Assembly (NCBI GenBank): GCA_013399875.1 | Contig: VXAZ01002115.1 | Location: forward strand, 290,570-354,569 | Direction of reading: 5' to 3' | DNA: 64,000 nucleotides | Origin: Gymnorhina tibicen | Lineage: Eukaryota; Chordata; Aves; Passeriformes; Artamidae | Shown here: positions 49,297 through 60,395 of the stretch, piece after piece | Numbering within the stretch: the stretch's first letter is position 1 | How the letters are laid out: each line of letters starts with the position of its first letter | Position numbers and translations under genes: made by a program | The notes under the pieces: generated by a model | Seen by the model: only the letters and a program-made list of their open reading frames with translations | The model's database searches: none | What the model was told of the DNA's origin: nothing

Positions 49297-52200
49297 AGGG
49301 GGTGCTGCTTCCTCCTCCCTTCCCTTGTCTTGAATGACCAGAGGGTGAATTCCAAAAGAGATGATCTGGTGCTCCAGTGTGTCCATTCCCAGAACTAGTA
49401 CCCTACAGAAGAGGCCTGGCCTCTGTGGATCTGCACATCCATCTCAGAGAGAGGTACTACATTCATCCACATTTTCCTGAATGTATATTACCATAAAGGG
49501 ACAATTAATGTTTAACATTGATGACAAGAAGTTAAAAGTGCTCTAAAAATGTGATCATCTCACTAGAACCAGTCGAGACAGTTATGCTTCCAGCATGTGT
49601 AGGGCTCCAAATTGCCTTCCTAGGATTTCAATAATCAGAGAAAACATTGGATAACCATGAAATAGATTTTGACCTCAACAGAGAAAAAAATAATCTTGTC
49701 ACTGAGAGGGACAAGTGTTTCCTGGATATATAGCTGAACACAGATGAATGCTATCTGATTTGTAACAGACCAGTAGTTTTTATCTCTTGAGAAGCAAAAT
49801 AATGAAGGGATGAAGGGATCATCTAAACACTTGATTTCAGTTAAAATCACAGCATATAATTTGGTCTGATCAACAATTAAGAAGGCCAAGGGAAGATCCA
49901 ACAAAACTGATTCATTTCTATGGAAATTAGAAATCAACTTATGCAATTGCAGACAAAAACATCTTATTAGTTTATCTTAATGAGACACCATCAATAGTGT
50001 ATCAGACAGCAGCACTGTAGTTCACCCACCTACTCAAAATCACTGTTACTCAGGTCAGTTTATCTGCTCCACAGAAAAGGAACTTCCACACAATGGCTCA
50101 AAACATTACTCATTTTCATTGGTCAAATAAGCTATAAAAGGGTCACAAAATGCTATGATACTTATTCACTGGTCAGCAGGCATTATTAGCTCTGTCATTA
50201 TTTTACCATAATGTGAGAGAATTAATAATCTTTGAAATATGCCAATACAGCCAAGCAATGAAATGTTACTGGTGCTGTTGGAAACAAGAATATGAGAATA
50301 TGAATAAGTGTGAAGGGGAGCTTATACTATTTTATAACAATAACCACTTTTCTTCCTTTGATGAAGAATTAGCATGTCAGTAAATTCTTTGTGCTTTGAA
50401 AGAACAAGACTTTAGAGCCCTTAAAGTCAGATTGTAGGAAATGAAGCTGCAGGTCGTTAATCAAAATTCATGTGTCAGCAAGCAAACCCAGGAATTAAAG
50501 GAGAATTTGAAAGCCTCCTCTTGAGACAGCAAAGATGTATTTGTCTAACTATATAATTTATTTCAACAAAAATAAAATGCAAAACCTTACAGACATTTCA
50601 TATTTGCTTAAAAAACAGGAATTACATGTCCAAGTCTGTACTGGGCAAAGATAATCTAATGCATTTGTACCCAACAAGCATTAAAGTGCTGTTAGTGTCA
50701 GTTTTGCTCAGTCATGTACAAGTGGTTGCTCTCCACCAGTAATTTCGTATTTTCGAGGCAGTTCTCACACTGGCTTTCCCTTAGGCCCAGAACTACAAGT
50801 CTTCATGTCAAAACAGTACTGATGCTTGTTACAGCAGAATCAAAAGATTTCTTTCTTTTGCCAATAGTCCATTTGAGGCAGATTTTGACATTATAGTTTT
50901 GAAGGAAGTACAGTCACAGAAAATACTGTCTTTAATGTCTGAACAAAGAAGAATCAAATGTTTTTAAAATGCACTGAAAGATCTGAAAGAAGATTTAGTA
51001 ATTCTTACTCATCCCAATTTCCAGTTTTAGAGTTCAATAAATCTCTGCAAATATCTTCCTTCAACACTATGTGAAGCCTTGATAATTTCAAATCTGGATC
51101 ATGTCCAAGAGATATTACAGGCCAATATGCTAGGATCCTGAACTAAAGAGAGCACAGGATGCATCCCTTACATTTTCTGCAGTAAAACCTTCAAAATACC
51201 CCCAAGACTCACTGTTCTGTTTTTTACCAGAGCATATAACCAAAGCTTGAACACTTTCAGAATGCACATGCCTGTCTAGGCTCCCACACCAACCTGGTGT
51301 GTTCATGTCTGTGTAGTCTACACTCCACCTTCCTCCCAGGAAATGTTTTTCTTTCTGCCACCTCTAAGACACTGGGTCTAGTCCCCGCTGCAGGCAGATC
51401 TCCCCAGGCATCACCCAGTCTGTGACAGTGCTTGTTTTTCCTCTTGTTCCCTGACACTTCTGAGACACCAGGACTTTATACAAACCAAGCAGAGGCAGCT
51501 TCTCTCAGGGGAATAAACTTCCCCTCCCCAGGTCCTCTTAGGCCCAGAGAGAAGCAACCAGGATAAAAGCCTTCTTTTCTGCAAGACCTAATAAAAACCC
51601 TCTAAATTTTTCTGCTCTTTCTCAGTTAGTCAATTTTCTCTCCTTACTCAGGAGCACTTAAATTTAAGTGACAATGTTCTTCTTTAAGATGATACAGGTT
51701 ATGCCCTCACTACATAACAATGTACAACCCCAAAGCTTTCCCCTTACATACAGAAAAGTCTTTTTAAACTGTTTATTTCTCAGTGGTCCTTGACTAAGGG
51801 TAACCACTGTACTTTTTACAGTAAGACTTTTGACAATAAGAATTCAACACAGTTAGTAAAAAATAAAAGACTGCTACTGCTAAAGAAATTATAAATCTTT
51901 TCAATCATCTGCAAACAAGTATAAACATCAAATAAATTTTACAGTATTACTGCAATCTTAGGCTTTTTCTTCCCTTTCAACATAATTTTATAAATTTTAA
52001 AATATTTCCTATTAAAACTAGATTTAAAATCTGTTTTTCATTATCCCACACTTTGATCTTGGTCCACTTTCCACCCAGGCTGACACTTCTGGGTTAGTTT
52101 GAAATACTAGATGCAGTTATACAATTGGCTAGTTTCCATAGTTAATTCTGATTTACTTTGACTCCCCATTTTTCCTCTTGCTCTTCTATAAGGTTTTTCT

Positions 52201-53944
52201 CCCCCTTTGCTTAATATTTTCTTTGTATATATACTTTTGCCATCCTTTCCAGTGTTTCTGCTCTCTTCCTTATATTTTCCAACACTCAAATTCCATCCTT
52301 GGGAATATCCATTTCTCTATCCTCTCCTTCCTTTTTCTTGTGCCCCATTTCTTCTACTCTGACTTCTTCTTTTCAGATGTACCTGCTGATTTGTCCAATG
52401 CCTCTTGCTCTCCAAGCTAGTCCAGCTTTCACGCCCTCCACCAGGATTCACCAATCACTGCCTACATTCACACAGATAACTTAAATCCCTCATACAACCG
52501 CCTTAGTATGTCCTGTATCCACACAGGAAAGTCTGAACTCACTTCAGACCTCACTTCCAGAACATAAGCTCTGGAAACTCAGAGAAAAGGCTCAAGAGCA
52601 GTGTCCTAGCACAAAACATACTGTGCCATAGGACTGGTAGAGAACACATGTCATGCAGCAGGGGATTTCCCCAGCTGCACTCCAAAGCACCGTTAATGTC
52701 AGCAAGCAGAGGGACTGGTGGGGATGTGTCCACCTGCACATACACACCAGTCTATGCAGCACGAGATGAGTGAGCTGGCAAGCTCTTGTTGAACAGCCAG
52801 ACTGAGGATGTGACATCTGTGGGTGGGAGCATTTTATCTCCAGAAGATATGGCACGTTTGCCAGGGGCTTATGACAGGATGTGATTTTGGCAGCCAGCCT
52901 CACAAGCTATGGTGGGTAATATTCTCCTGTGCAATGGTGACTCATTTCTTCTTTCAGGGTAACAGTGTTACTGTATCAGAGCGGTACAGTATCCTTTGGC
53001 ATTTCATTTAAGAGCTCAGAACTATGGTAAGTGTGTGTTTTCAATGCCCTTTACTCACACATAGGCTGTTAATGGCTTTATCATCTGAATCTATTAATTT
53101 GCAGCTTGGACAATTTGTGCAAATCTCACAGTATTGTAGAGGTGACAGCACAATCCCTAACAAAGCAACAAAAAGGCACAAAACGTCCCTCCAAAAGCAA
53201 TAAGGCAGGAAATCTGGCACAGGAGGACCTAAACTATCCAGGAGAACCAGCTATTCAGAACATACATTTTGTTATACTTATATCTACAGTCATAAGCAAA
53301 CAAGTCGCAGAAGGAAACTGTCTGGTTGGGCATTCCCCATCCCTGATTATAGGCATCAGGAAGAAAAAAATTCTTGTTCAGAGAATGTCTGAATAGGCAA
53401 ATTTCCTCTCACCTTCCATAAGCTGTATACTGTGCAGCAGTGAAGCTGCCTGTCAACAAATGGCAACAAACAAGAACTAAGATGACTTTTACCTTTCTCA
53501 TGCTGCTCATGAATCACCTGGAACTAAGGAGTGAAAGTACGACTAACTCGGCTTTTACTTACTGTACTTCAATTTTTCCTGTTCAGTGTAAAAACAGTGG
53601 TAAAAACAGCATGAGGAAGGATCAACACAGCCTTCAGAAATCTGTCAGACATTCCAGTATTTTTTTTTTAATACTCTGACATTTCTCCCCTCAGTTATAC
53701 ACCATACTACTTAGATTTATTAGTGGGCATGCAGTGCTAAGAAGCTGTGTTTGCTTTCAGTGCCAAGAGAAAACACTGAAATCAGAGACATTGTTGATTA
53801 TTTCAAATTTTAAAAAAACACCAAACTAAAATAGAACAAAGATAACAAGATGAAGTTTGACTAGTCCCAAAATAAACCAAGTACTTTTTAAATTCTGAAT
53901 TTATTTTGACAAATCTGCAAGAAGCATTATCGATTGTGTGAACA
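49297..53944. other. Intergenic, downstream of COMMD10
   Basis: AT-rich unique sequence between the solo LTR and the COMMD10 3' end. No repeat or exon recognised. Confidence 0.6.
53900..53905 (-). promoter_or_regulatory. Second candidate poly(A) signal of COMMD10
   Basis: AATAAA on the minus strand, 61 nt beyond the first candidate. It could be an alternative cleavage signal; transcript 3' ends would decide between them. Confidence 0.4.
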
Positions 53945-54395
53945 ATATTTTAAAAGGATAGAGATTTTATTAGCTGTGTATTTTCTTACAACTTTTACAT
54001 TTACGTCTACAAAAAAGGGATTTTTTCCTGGTCTCTCACTAGCATGCAAATTTACCAGAATCAAGTAACACACATAACAGCATGAAAAAAATATTTCTGA
54101 AGCAGGGTAGCCTTCTTTTTTTGGGGGGGAGTGGGAGTGGGCAGGGTGTTCCCCCACTGCAAGTAAAGAAGACATTTTTCACAACTGCTAAGCAAACACG
54201 AGAAAGTCCATTAGAATCTTCAGACTCTTGACAAAGACTCTTGGCTAATGGTACTGGTCTAAAAAGCAGATAAGCCATATAATTTTACAAGAAGCAACCT
54301 GCTGAATCCTTCAGCAAACACAGCTTGGCAATCTATCTTCAATTCAAAATAATGAGGTGGCAGGAGTGTGATGGAGAAATAAGTCTTCAAAAACA
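53945..54395 (-). other. COMMD10: Probable COMMD10 3' UTR
   Basis: This is the minus-strand sequence downstream of the TGA at 54396-54398, running to just past the first AATAAA (53971-53966). Its length would be about 450 nt. It has no splice-like signals or recognisable repeats, and a G-run (about 54123-54130 on the plus strand). The end is inferred from the poly(A) signal only; a second AATAAA at 53905-53900 would lengthen it by about 65 nt. Confidence 0.6.
53966..53971 (-). promoter_or_regulatory. Candidate poly(A) signal of COMMD10 (AATAAA)
   Basis: TTTATT on the plus strand is AATAAA on the minus strand, about 425 nt after the COMMD10 stop. A T-rich segment follows within 30 nt (around 53935-53955). 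It is the first canonical signal I see downstream of the stop codon. Another AATAAA is at 53905-53900. Confidence 0.6.
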
Positions 54396-54434
54396 TCACG
54401 TAAGAGAATCCAGCTGTGCTTGTATAGTTTCCAG
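54396..54434 (-). CDS. COMMD10: COMMD10 terminal coding exon (C-terminal 12 residues plus stop)
   Basis: Read on the minus strand, 54434 down to 54396 encodes LETIQAQLDSLT followed by TGA. This is the C-terminus I know for vertebrate COMMD10. The exon follows an acceptor at 54435-54436 (AG) with a pyrimidine-rich run upstream (CTCTTTTTCTTCCTTT). It starts in phase 0, which joins in frame to the exon at 55061-55120. COMMD10 belongs to the COMM-domain family. These proteins form the Commander complex with CCDC22 and CCDC93, which works with retriever in endosomal recycling of membrane cargo. This exon supplies the last turn of the COMM domain. The 12-residue match plus the correct order, strand and phase of the neighbouring exon makes chance unlikely. 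The rest of the gene lies outside the window or was not recognised. Confidence 0.93.
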   Translation of the reverse strand: METIQAQLDSLT

Positions 54435-55060
54435 CTATTTAAAGGAAGAAAAAGAGAGAAAAAACCTCCACTCATAAAATGTTGTTTAGAAACATGCAAA
54501 CAGAAATATCCAATATCTTCAACTATGCATACCAAATGTATTTGCATACCAATATAAAAATCCTGTACTCATGAATATTTGTTTTTACATGAAGCTATTA
54601 GAATTCATTGCTGCAGTTTATATATTCAAATTTTAAAGAAACAGTTGTCTAAAAACTACCTCTTTAGCATGCACAGATGTTTTCCTGTGAATTTCCAATG
54701 CATAATAACAGGAAAAAAAATAATAGAGTTCATTTTGACTGGATTACGAGCCTAGCATCTTGACTGAAGATGTAACACAAAGATGCCCTTCCCAGAGAGA
54801 TCCCCAGTGTTAATCATCAGCTATTCCTCCTGATCTAACTGCCAAGTATGCTTACAATGACCCAAGCCCTGCCTATTCCAAAGTTGAATGCACAGGCTCT
54901 TCTTGAAAATGCTTTAGGTGATCGAAGAAATCCAACAGCCTTAATTTAAGTTGGATCCTTTTTTTCTAGTTTTATTAGATTTAATTCATATAGGCAACAT
55001 TTCCTGCTGAGCAGCATAAGGTGTTTACAAAGAAACTATAATATTGTAAAATCTACAGAC
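54435..55060 (-). other. COMMD10: Last intron of COMMD10 (626 bp)
   Basis: It is bounded on the minus strand by GT (55060-55059) and AG (54436-54435). The sequence is AT-rich and unique, with no recognised repeat or exon. The donor GTCTGT departs from the usual GTRAGT at positions +3 and +4. Confidence 0.85.
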
Positions 55061-55120
55061 CTTGTTGTAGAACTCAAACAGCTCCTGATGGCTAAATTCT
55101 ACAAACACCTTATTCAGGTT
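55061..55120 (-). CDS. COMMD10: COMMD10 penultimate coding exon (COMM domain C-terminal part)
   Basis: On the minus strand these 60 bases encode NLNKVFVEFSHQELFEFYNK in phase 0. From memory the mammalian counterpart reads SLEKVLVEFSHKELFDFYNK, so about 15 of 20 residues agree and the rest are mostly conservative. The acceptor is strong: TTTCTTTTTCTTCTTTACAG ends at 55121. The donor, just left of 55061, is GTCTGT after AAG, a weak but GT-type site. The exon precedes the terminal exon by 626 bp. This segment is part of the COMM domain, which mediates COMMD-COMMD dimerisation in the Commander complex. A (GAAAA)n purine array sits 71 bp upstream of the acceptor. Other COMMD paralogues fit less well because VEFSH-EL-FYNK followed by LETIQAQLDSLT is specific to COMMD10. 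Confidence 0.93.
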
Positions 55121-55191
55121 CTGTAAAGAAGAAAAAGAAAACCAGATTTAAAAAAGTGAAGGAATAAGCATACTCTTTTTCTTCCTTTTCT

Positions 55192-55292
55192 CTTTTCTTT
55201 TCTTTTCTTTTCTTTTCTTTTCTTTTCTTTTCTTTTCTTTTCTTTTCTTTTCTTTTCTTTTCTTTTCTTTTCTTTTCTTTTCTTTTCTTTTC

Positions 55293-55323
<31 letters not shown>

Positions 55324-55346
55324 CTTTTCTTTTCCCTTTTCTTTTC
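55192..55346. repeat. (TTTTC)n / (GAAAA)n pentanucleotide array in COMMD10 intron
   Basis: About 155 bp of TTTTC repeats. One slip sits near 55300-55303, and the right end is degenerate (CCC at about 55334-55336). On the COMMD10 sense strand it reads GAAAA. It begins 71 bp upstream of the penultimate exon's acceptor. The 76-residue minus frame over it (55148-55378, KEKKRKEKK-type) is a by-product of the repeat. Confidence 0.95.
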
Positions 55347-57224
55347 ATCAACTCCAGTAAATCAGAATATGAGATCAAGCTACACGAAAGAAAATGGTTA
55401 GTTTCCTTCCATTCACTACAATGTTCCTCATATATGTATATTTCATTTAAGTAAAGAATTCAAATCTACCAGTATATCTATTCTCCTCCTGTGAAGAACA
55501 GTAATAAAATAATGTATGTAAAGGATTTAGTTACCTTATTTTAAAGTCAGACAAAAATGAAAGATCACATTCATCTTTCTCAGCAGTCCATCTGGTAAAT
55601 ACCACTTCACAGTGACAAAGTCAGTAGTGTACTGGATTGAACTGGCACAGCTATTAATGTACTGCATGGGCACAGAGCTGATACCTCCATTCATTAATCC
55701 AACAGTTCCGATCTTAGCATGCTGACACTGCTATAGGCTTCCATACAGATTCAGCCCAAGTTAACAATTAACACAACAGCTTCAAAGCAGTGCTTAAACA
55801 CTAAAAAACCCCACAAAATAACACAACTGATGAAAACTACTGTAGATAAAACAGATGGTGGTAATAATCCTCCGCACGCATGTGCTGATGTCTCTGGAGA
55901 TGGGGGTTAAATTAAAATTTCTGTCCTGCTTAACTTGCTTGCAGCCTGCTACCTTCAATCACAGTGCAGATCTATCCATACAGTTCCTAGCCTTATTCCT
56001 TCTACTTCACTTTATAACTTCATTTATTTAAAAGTAAATTTCTATTTCTGCACATTCTCTTTGTTTTTCTTAAGACTTTTCAAGGCTTGGAGGCATTCCT
56101 GAGGATAAAAGCTGCACTTCCATGAACACTAATGAGGCTCTGTGAAAGCTGAATCTGTGGACACCTCTACTTACAAAATATTATCAACTGAAATAACGTA
56201 CACACACCACGTTTCTTTAACTGGTAACAACTTCATGTACCACTTGGGTCAATAGAAGAACATTTGTTTATCCACTCAGCTTAAATGAGCAAGGACACTT
56301 TTGCATACAGACAAGGCTGTGGGCCAGATTCTGTGTACTCATAGCAATGCACGTCTCAAGTTATGCCAAATAATGTCACTGAATTTGGCGCACCAAATGC
56401 ACAAGACCAGCAGAAGCCCTGGGAACACAGTATAGGTACTGCCTGGTGCCTGCTCCTCAAAAGGAGCTGTAAGAGACACAGGAAAGAGATAAAATAACTG
56501 GGGCCAGCCTGTCTGGTGCAATTCCTCCTTCTCGCCCTGCAGAAAGAATGATCCCTTCCAACAATTTCAGGACGGCTACAAAAGCCTAGAAAAGGACCAG
56601 TGATTTGCATGAGAGACCAATCTTCCCCCTCTGGGAAGAACAATGCAATACTGTGAATCGTATGGTGAATACAAAATAAAACTACCAGGACAGCAGTTCT
56701 CTTTGCCATGACTCCAGCTGATCCTCCCTCCAAAGAGCATAATGCCGTGACAGGGAAGTAAAAGCATTTTTAAAGGCTTTCTAACAGCTAAGAAACAAAA
56801 AAGAAAGCAAACAAGGGTTTTTTTCAGAAGAGAAAGGGGTGGAAGAAAGAAGAAAGATACACTAATGGCAAAGGGATCTACCATTTCAGCTGGGATGTTT
56901 GCTTGGCATTTGCCTTTCTAGAAGGATTTTGGCAATTGAATGGAAGGAATCAAAACTGCAAAGAGGAGGTTCAGAACGAAAGTGTTGTTTGTATACAAGA
57001 TATAGACATCATGTATCTTAAAAGTTTATTACTCACAATTAATAGTTATTTCTTGAATGATTTCTGGAAGGGGAGTCTGCTGGATTTTGATATGACAGTT
57101 TTGCAATGCCTCCAGAGAGGGGCAGAGAAAGACATCTGACCATCAGATCTCATTTCTCTGATTTCAATGTCTCATTCAAGATGGGCATCCTCTGGTACTA
57201 CTTCAGATCAGCAAGCACAATCAT

Positions 57225-57240
57225 TTCTCTCTCTCTCTCT
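57225..57240. repeat. Short (CT)n run
   Basis: Eight CT-type units. Confidence 0.85.
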
Positions 57241-59702
57241 GCTTGTCTTTCATAATTTCTAACTATATTAATTACTGTTAGTTAAAAGATAGTGCATGCA
57301 AATAAAAAAAGTGCAGACCTTTTAATTCAGATTGTCTTTACACTTAAAAAAACCCACTATGCTTTATGAACAGGGTGAGATCTCTCTTCCCATTATTATT
57401 TAATAATCATACTCTGATAACTAGGACAAAATTTATGTTGGATTGTGGCAGGCAAATGTCTGTGGAGATCTAAAAGAAAGCACGCCATGCTAGGCTATGT
57501 TTCTGATCTGGGGTGGGAGTAAGAGTGTCAGCAGGAGAGACGTGTAACAATCTTGTATGAAGTATGTTGTTTATCTGCACTTAATCGTCTGCTAAAACAC
57601 ATTTGTTTATATGTGTAAAAACCTGGTACATCTACTACACCACTTCAACAGAGAGTAGCATCACAAAAAAACCCAGGCAGAAGCATGGCACCAGTTAAAA
57701 ATGTTATCTTTCCTGTATTAGATTTCTCACTAGCATGAGTCCCTTAAGGAAGGTGACAAATAATCATTATTATGTGGTCAGGAGTTCCTATATAAACTAC
57801 AAAAACATTGTATCATAACTGGATCCCTACAAAAAAACCCTACTTTGCAGGTGGCTGATGGTCCCCCATTTTTAGCTGAGATATCCATTATTCACTTACT
57901 TGCTTTATTCTGTGTGAACATAAACAAGTGCAATTAAAACTGTGTGCCACAGAACCAGGTTGCCATCCAGTTCTTCAATTACTCAGTAAAATTGTCTTAA
58001 AAATTACTGTATAGCTAGAATACTGCTAAAGCCCCCAGAGCAGGCTAATTCCTAATATACTTAATGGAATTTTATTCAGATAAGCATACAAAATTACAAA
58101 CCCCAATAATATTTCAACCGTAACTAAAACACAGCATGAAAAAAATCACTTTCAGCTTACTTACTTAATTAAATGTCACTGTGTACAGACAGAACCTCAA
58201 CCTGTTTATGAAAGTACAGCTAAGCTGACTTCTTTTATCTGCACACACAGGTTTTCAGATGTTGCTCTGATCTAGTATGTGTTTCCCAGACATAAGTAAG
58301 AAAACAGCAATTTGCTGGATGTCTAACTTCTTTCTTCTTTTTATCAAGTGTATCATTCTTTTTTCCTCTTTCCTTTATAAATTTCTTCCCATTCCTCACC
58401 TCCACACTACTCTCTCCCTCATTTCTGGCATCTCATTTTCTCTTTGCTGTTACCATCTTCATGTGAAAGAAAACTAAACAATTTATTCCCATTGTCACAC
58501 TTTGTCACTCCAATAATTTTTGTAATTACATCCCAAATTTTGTTGCTGTGCCAGTGTTAAGCCCTAGCTCCTACTTTTAAGACTTTTAGCCTTAAGGGTG
58601 GCAGTTTCATAGCATCAGAGAAACATAGCTGAGCATGCTATTCTTATGAAGACAAAGAAATCTCTAAAGTACCAAACGTTCATTCTTTGGGCTGCTTTGA
58701 AAACATGGAGACAGGCTTTTTGTCTGATACAATACCCATGAAGGGTGGCAGGGACTGCACTGGAGCAATATGCTCATTGAGCATAGCTGTAGAGTATGTG
58801 CAGCACGTTAGCTAAATAAAGTTGCAGTTAAGTTCAATGTGTGCATCTACTGTAAAACATGACAAAGCATTGCATTTACTACTGGAAAGGTCTGTGTGAA
58901 TTGCAGATGTCACCAAGAGAAATCTTTATATCCCCTGAATTCTCTGCAAGGAATATGGTAATAAGCTTTCTGAAATGTGCGGTTTAACATGTTTGGCCAT
59001 GTATCACTAGTGAATGTATTTTAAGTGTTAAACTTAGATTCTAGTGCCATTTTGCCTTCATATATCTAGATGAAATCTGATTTTATTCCACCTCTTCTAT
59101 CACCCCAGGGTTGTATCAATTTACAACTTACAGCCTCCTGAGAACTGTGAAATTCTAATAAGTTTAACTGATTAGGGTTGTTTTCTCCCCTTAAGTATCT
59201 TCTCACTTACTGTCTGGTATTATTTTAAAAAACATAACATTTTCATCAGCCTATAAAACCAAATTTCCTCTGCGGGTAGAAGGGGGGCAGGGAAGAGGAA
59301 AGAGAAAGGAGAAGAAAATGAAGACAAAACCTTTGTATTCCCAGTCAATACTAATATGCTATCCTGTCCAAAACAGCCATTCTGAATGTCTGGCTAATTC
59401 TACAAAATAGCCACAGTCATCTAATATACACTTAGCTTACAATCACCACCAAACAATTAGGCAAATTTGTAGCTGAACATGATCATCAGCATAAAATGAT
59501 GAAGATATAACTATACAAGATGTGTAAGAGTCTCCAATTTCCCATTATCTCAGCTAACTATTTTAAACATGAATACCTTCCTGCTGCAAAACGTTTCTGT
59601 AGAAACCAAGCAAAAACTGTCTCCTTAAAATACTTCAGAAAGCAGAGGCAAATTTCTGGTTATAACCAAAGGATTGGGTTTTGCTTTTAGGGGTTTGTTT
59701 AG

Positions 59703-59728
59703 TTGGTTGGTTGCTTGGTTGGTTTGGT
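59703..59728. repeat. TTGG-rich simple sequence
   Basis: Repeated TTGG units with one interruption, within a T/G-rich patch that extends to about 59770. Confidence 0.75.
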
Positions 59729-60345
59729 GTGTTTTACAGTGGGGATGTTTATCTGTCTGTAGTGTTTTGTTGTTTTTTTTTAATACAGTGCTCTAGATAT
59801 TCCTATTTTAATGTATTATTGCAAAAAGCCTTATTACTAATGACAGAGTAATTACATACTACAACCTCACATACTACACAGTTATTCCACACATCTAAGT
59901 CCTCAATCCCATGTGTAAGCACAGAGTAATGCACTAGAAGTTATCAATAAAAGCCAAACTTCCAGCTTTAAAGCTAACTTGAATACAAAAAACTGATATT
60001 GCTGCTCTCAACTGCAAAGCTATAGCTACTTCAGATGTTGAAAAATAAATGCCAAATTATTTTGAAGCAAATAGATGGAAGGATAGGCTGGTTTATATAC
60101 CCAAATGTCTACTGATAATGATAATGTTCTGTGACTGAGCACATGTAAAAAAATACAGTATATCCAGCAAAATTTGTTAATAATGTTTAAAATTTGTTAA
60201 CTGAAGCAACATATTCCAGCCTTCATATTCTAGTATTACCTTTAACACTTTCTTGAGCCACATCTCCATTAGGTTTGAGAGAAGAACATTTTCACATCTG
60301 CTATGCATTCTCCAATTTATTCCTCTCAGATATCCTTAAAATCTC

Positions 60346-60395
60346 AGATGTAAGAGAATGCGGATAACGAAGATGTAAGAGAATATGGATAACGA
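60346..60395 (+). repeat. 25-bp tandem duplication (two copies)
   Basis: AGATGTAAGAGAATGCGGAT+AACGA (60346-60370) is followed directly by the same 25 bases with two changes, GC to AT (60371-60395). Confidence 0.95.

Noticed and set aside
1..53900. Search for SEMA6A coding exons, the expected syntenic neighbour
   Set aside because: No open frame of the expected size for its large last exon and no recognisable semaphorin text.
57955..58000. Minus-strand ELDGNL-like text considered as a COMMD10 exon
   Set aside because: It does not match the conserved GWQLNLQMA segment.
60240..60300. Minus-strand VAQESVK before a GGTAAT donor-like site, considered as an upstream COMMD10 exon (expected MGQETVEKFRQR)
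   Set aside because: Similarity stops after a few residues, the VEKFRQR part is missing and the upstream frame is closed by stops.
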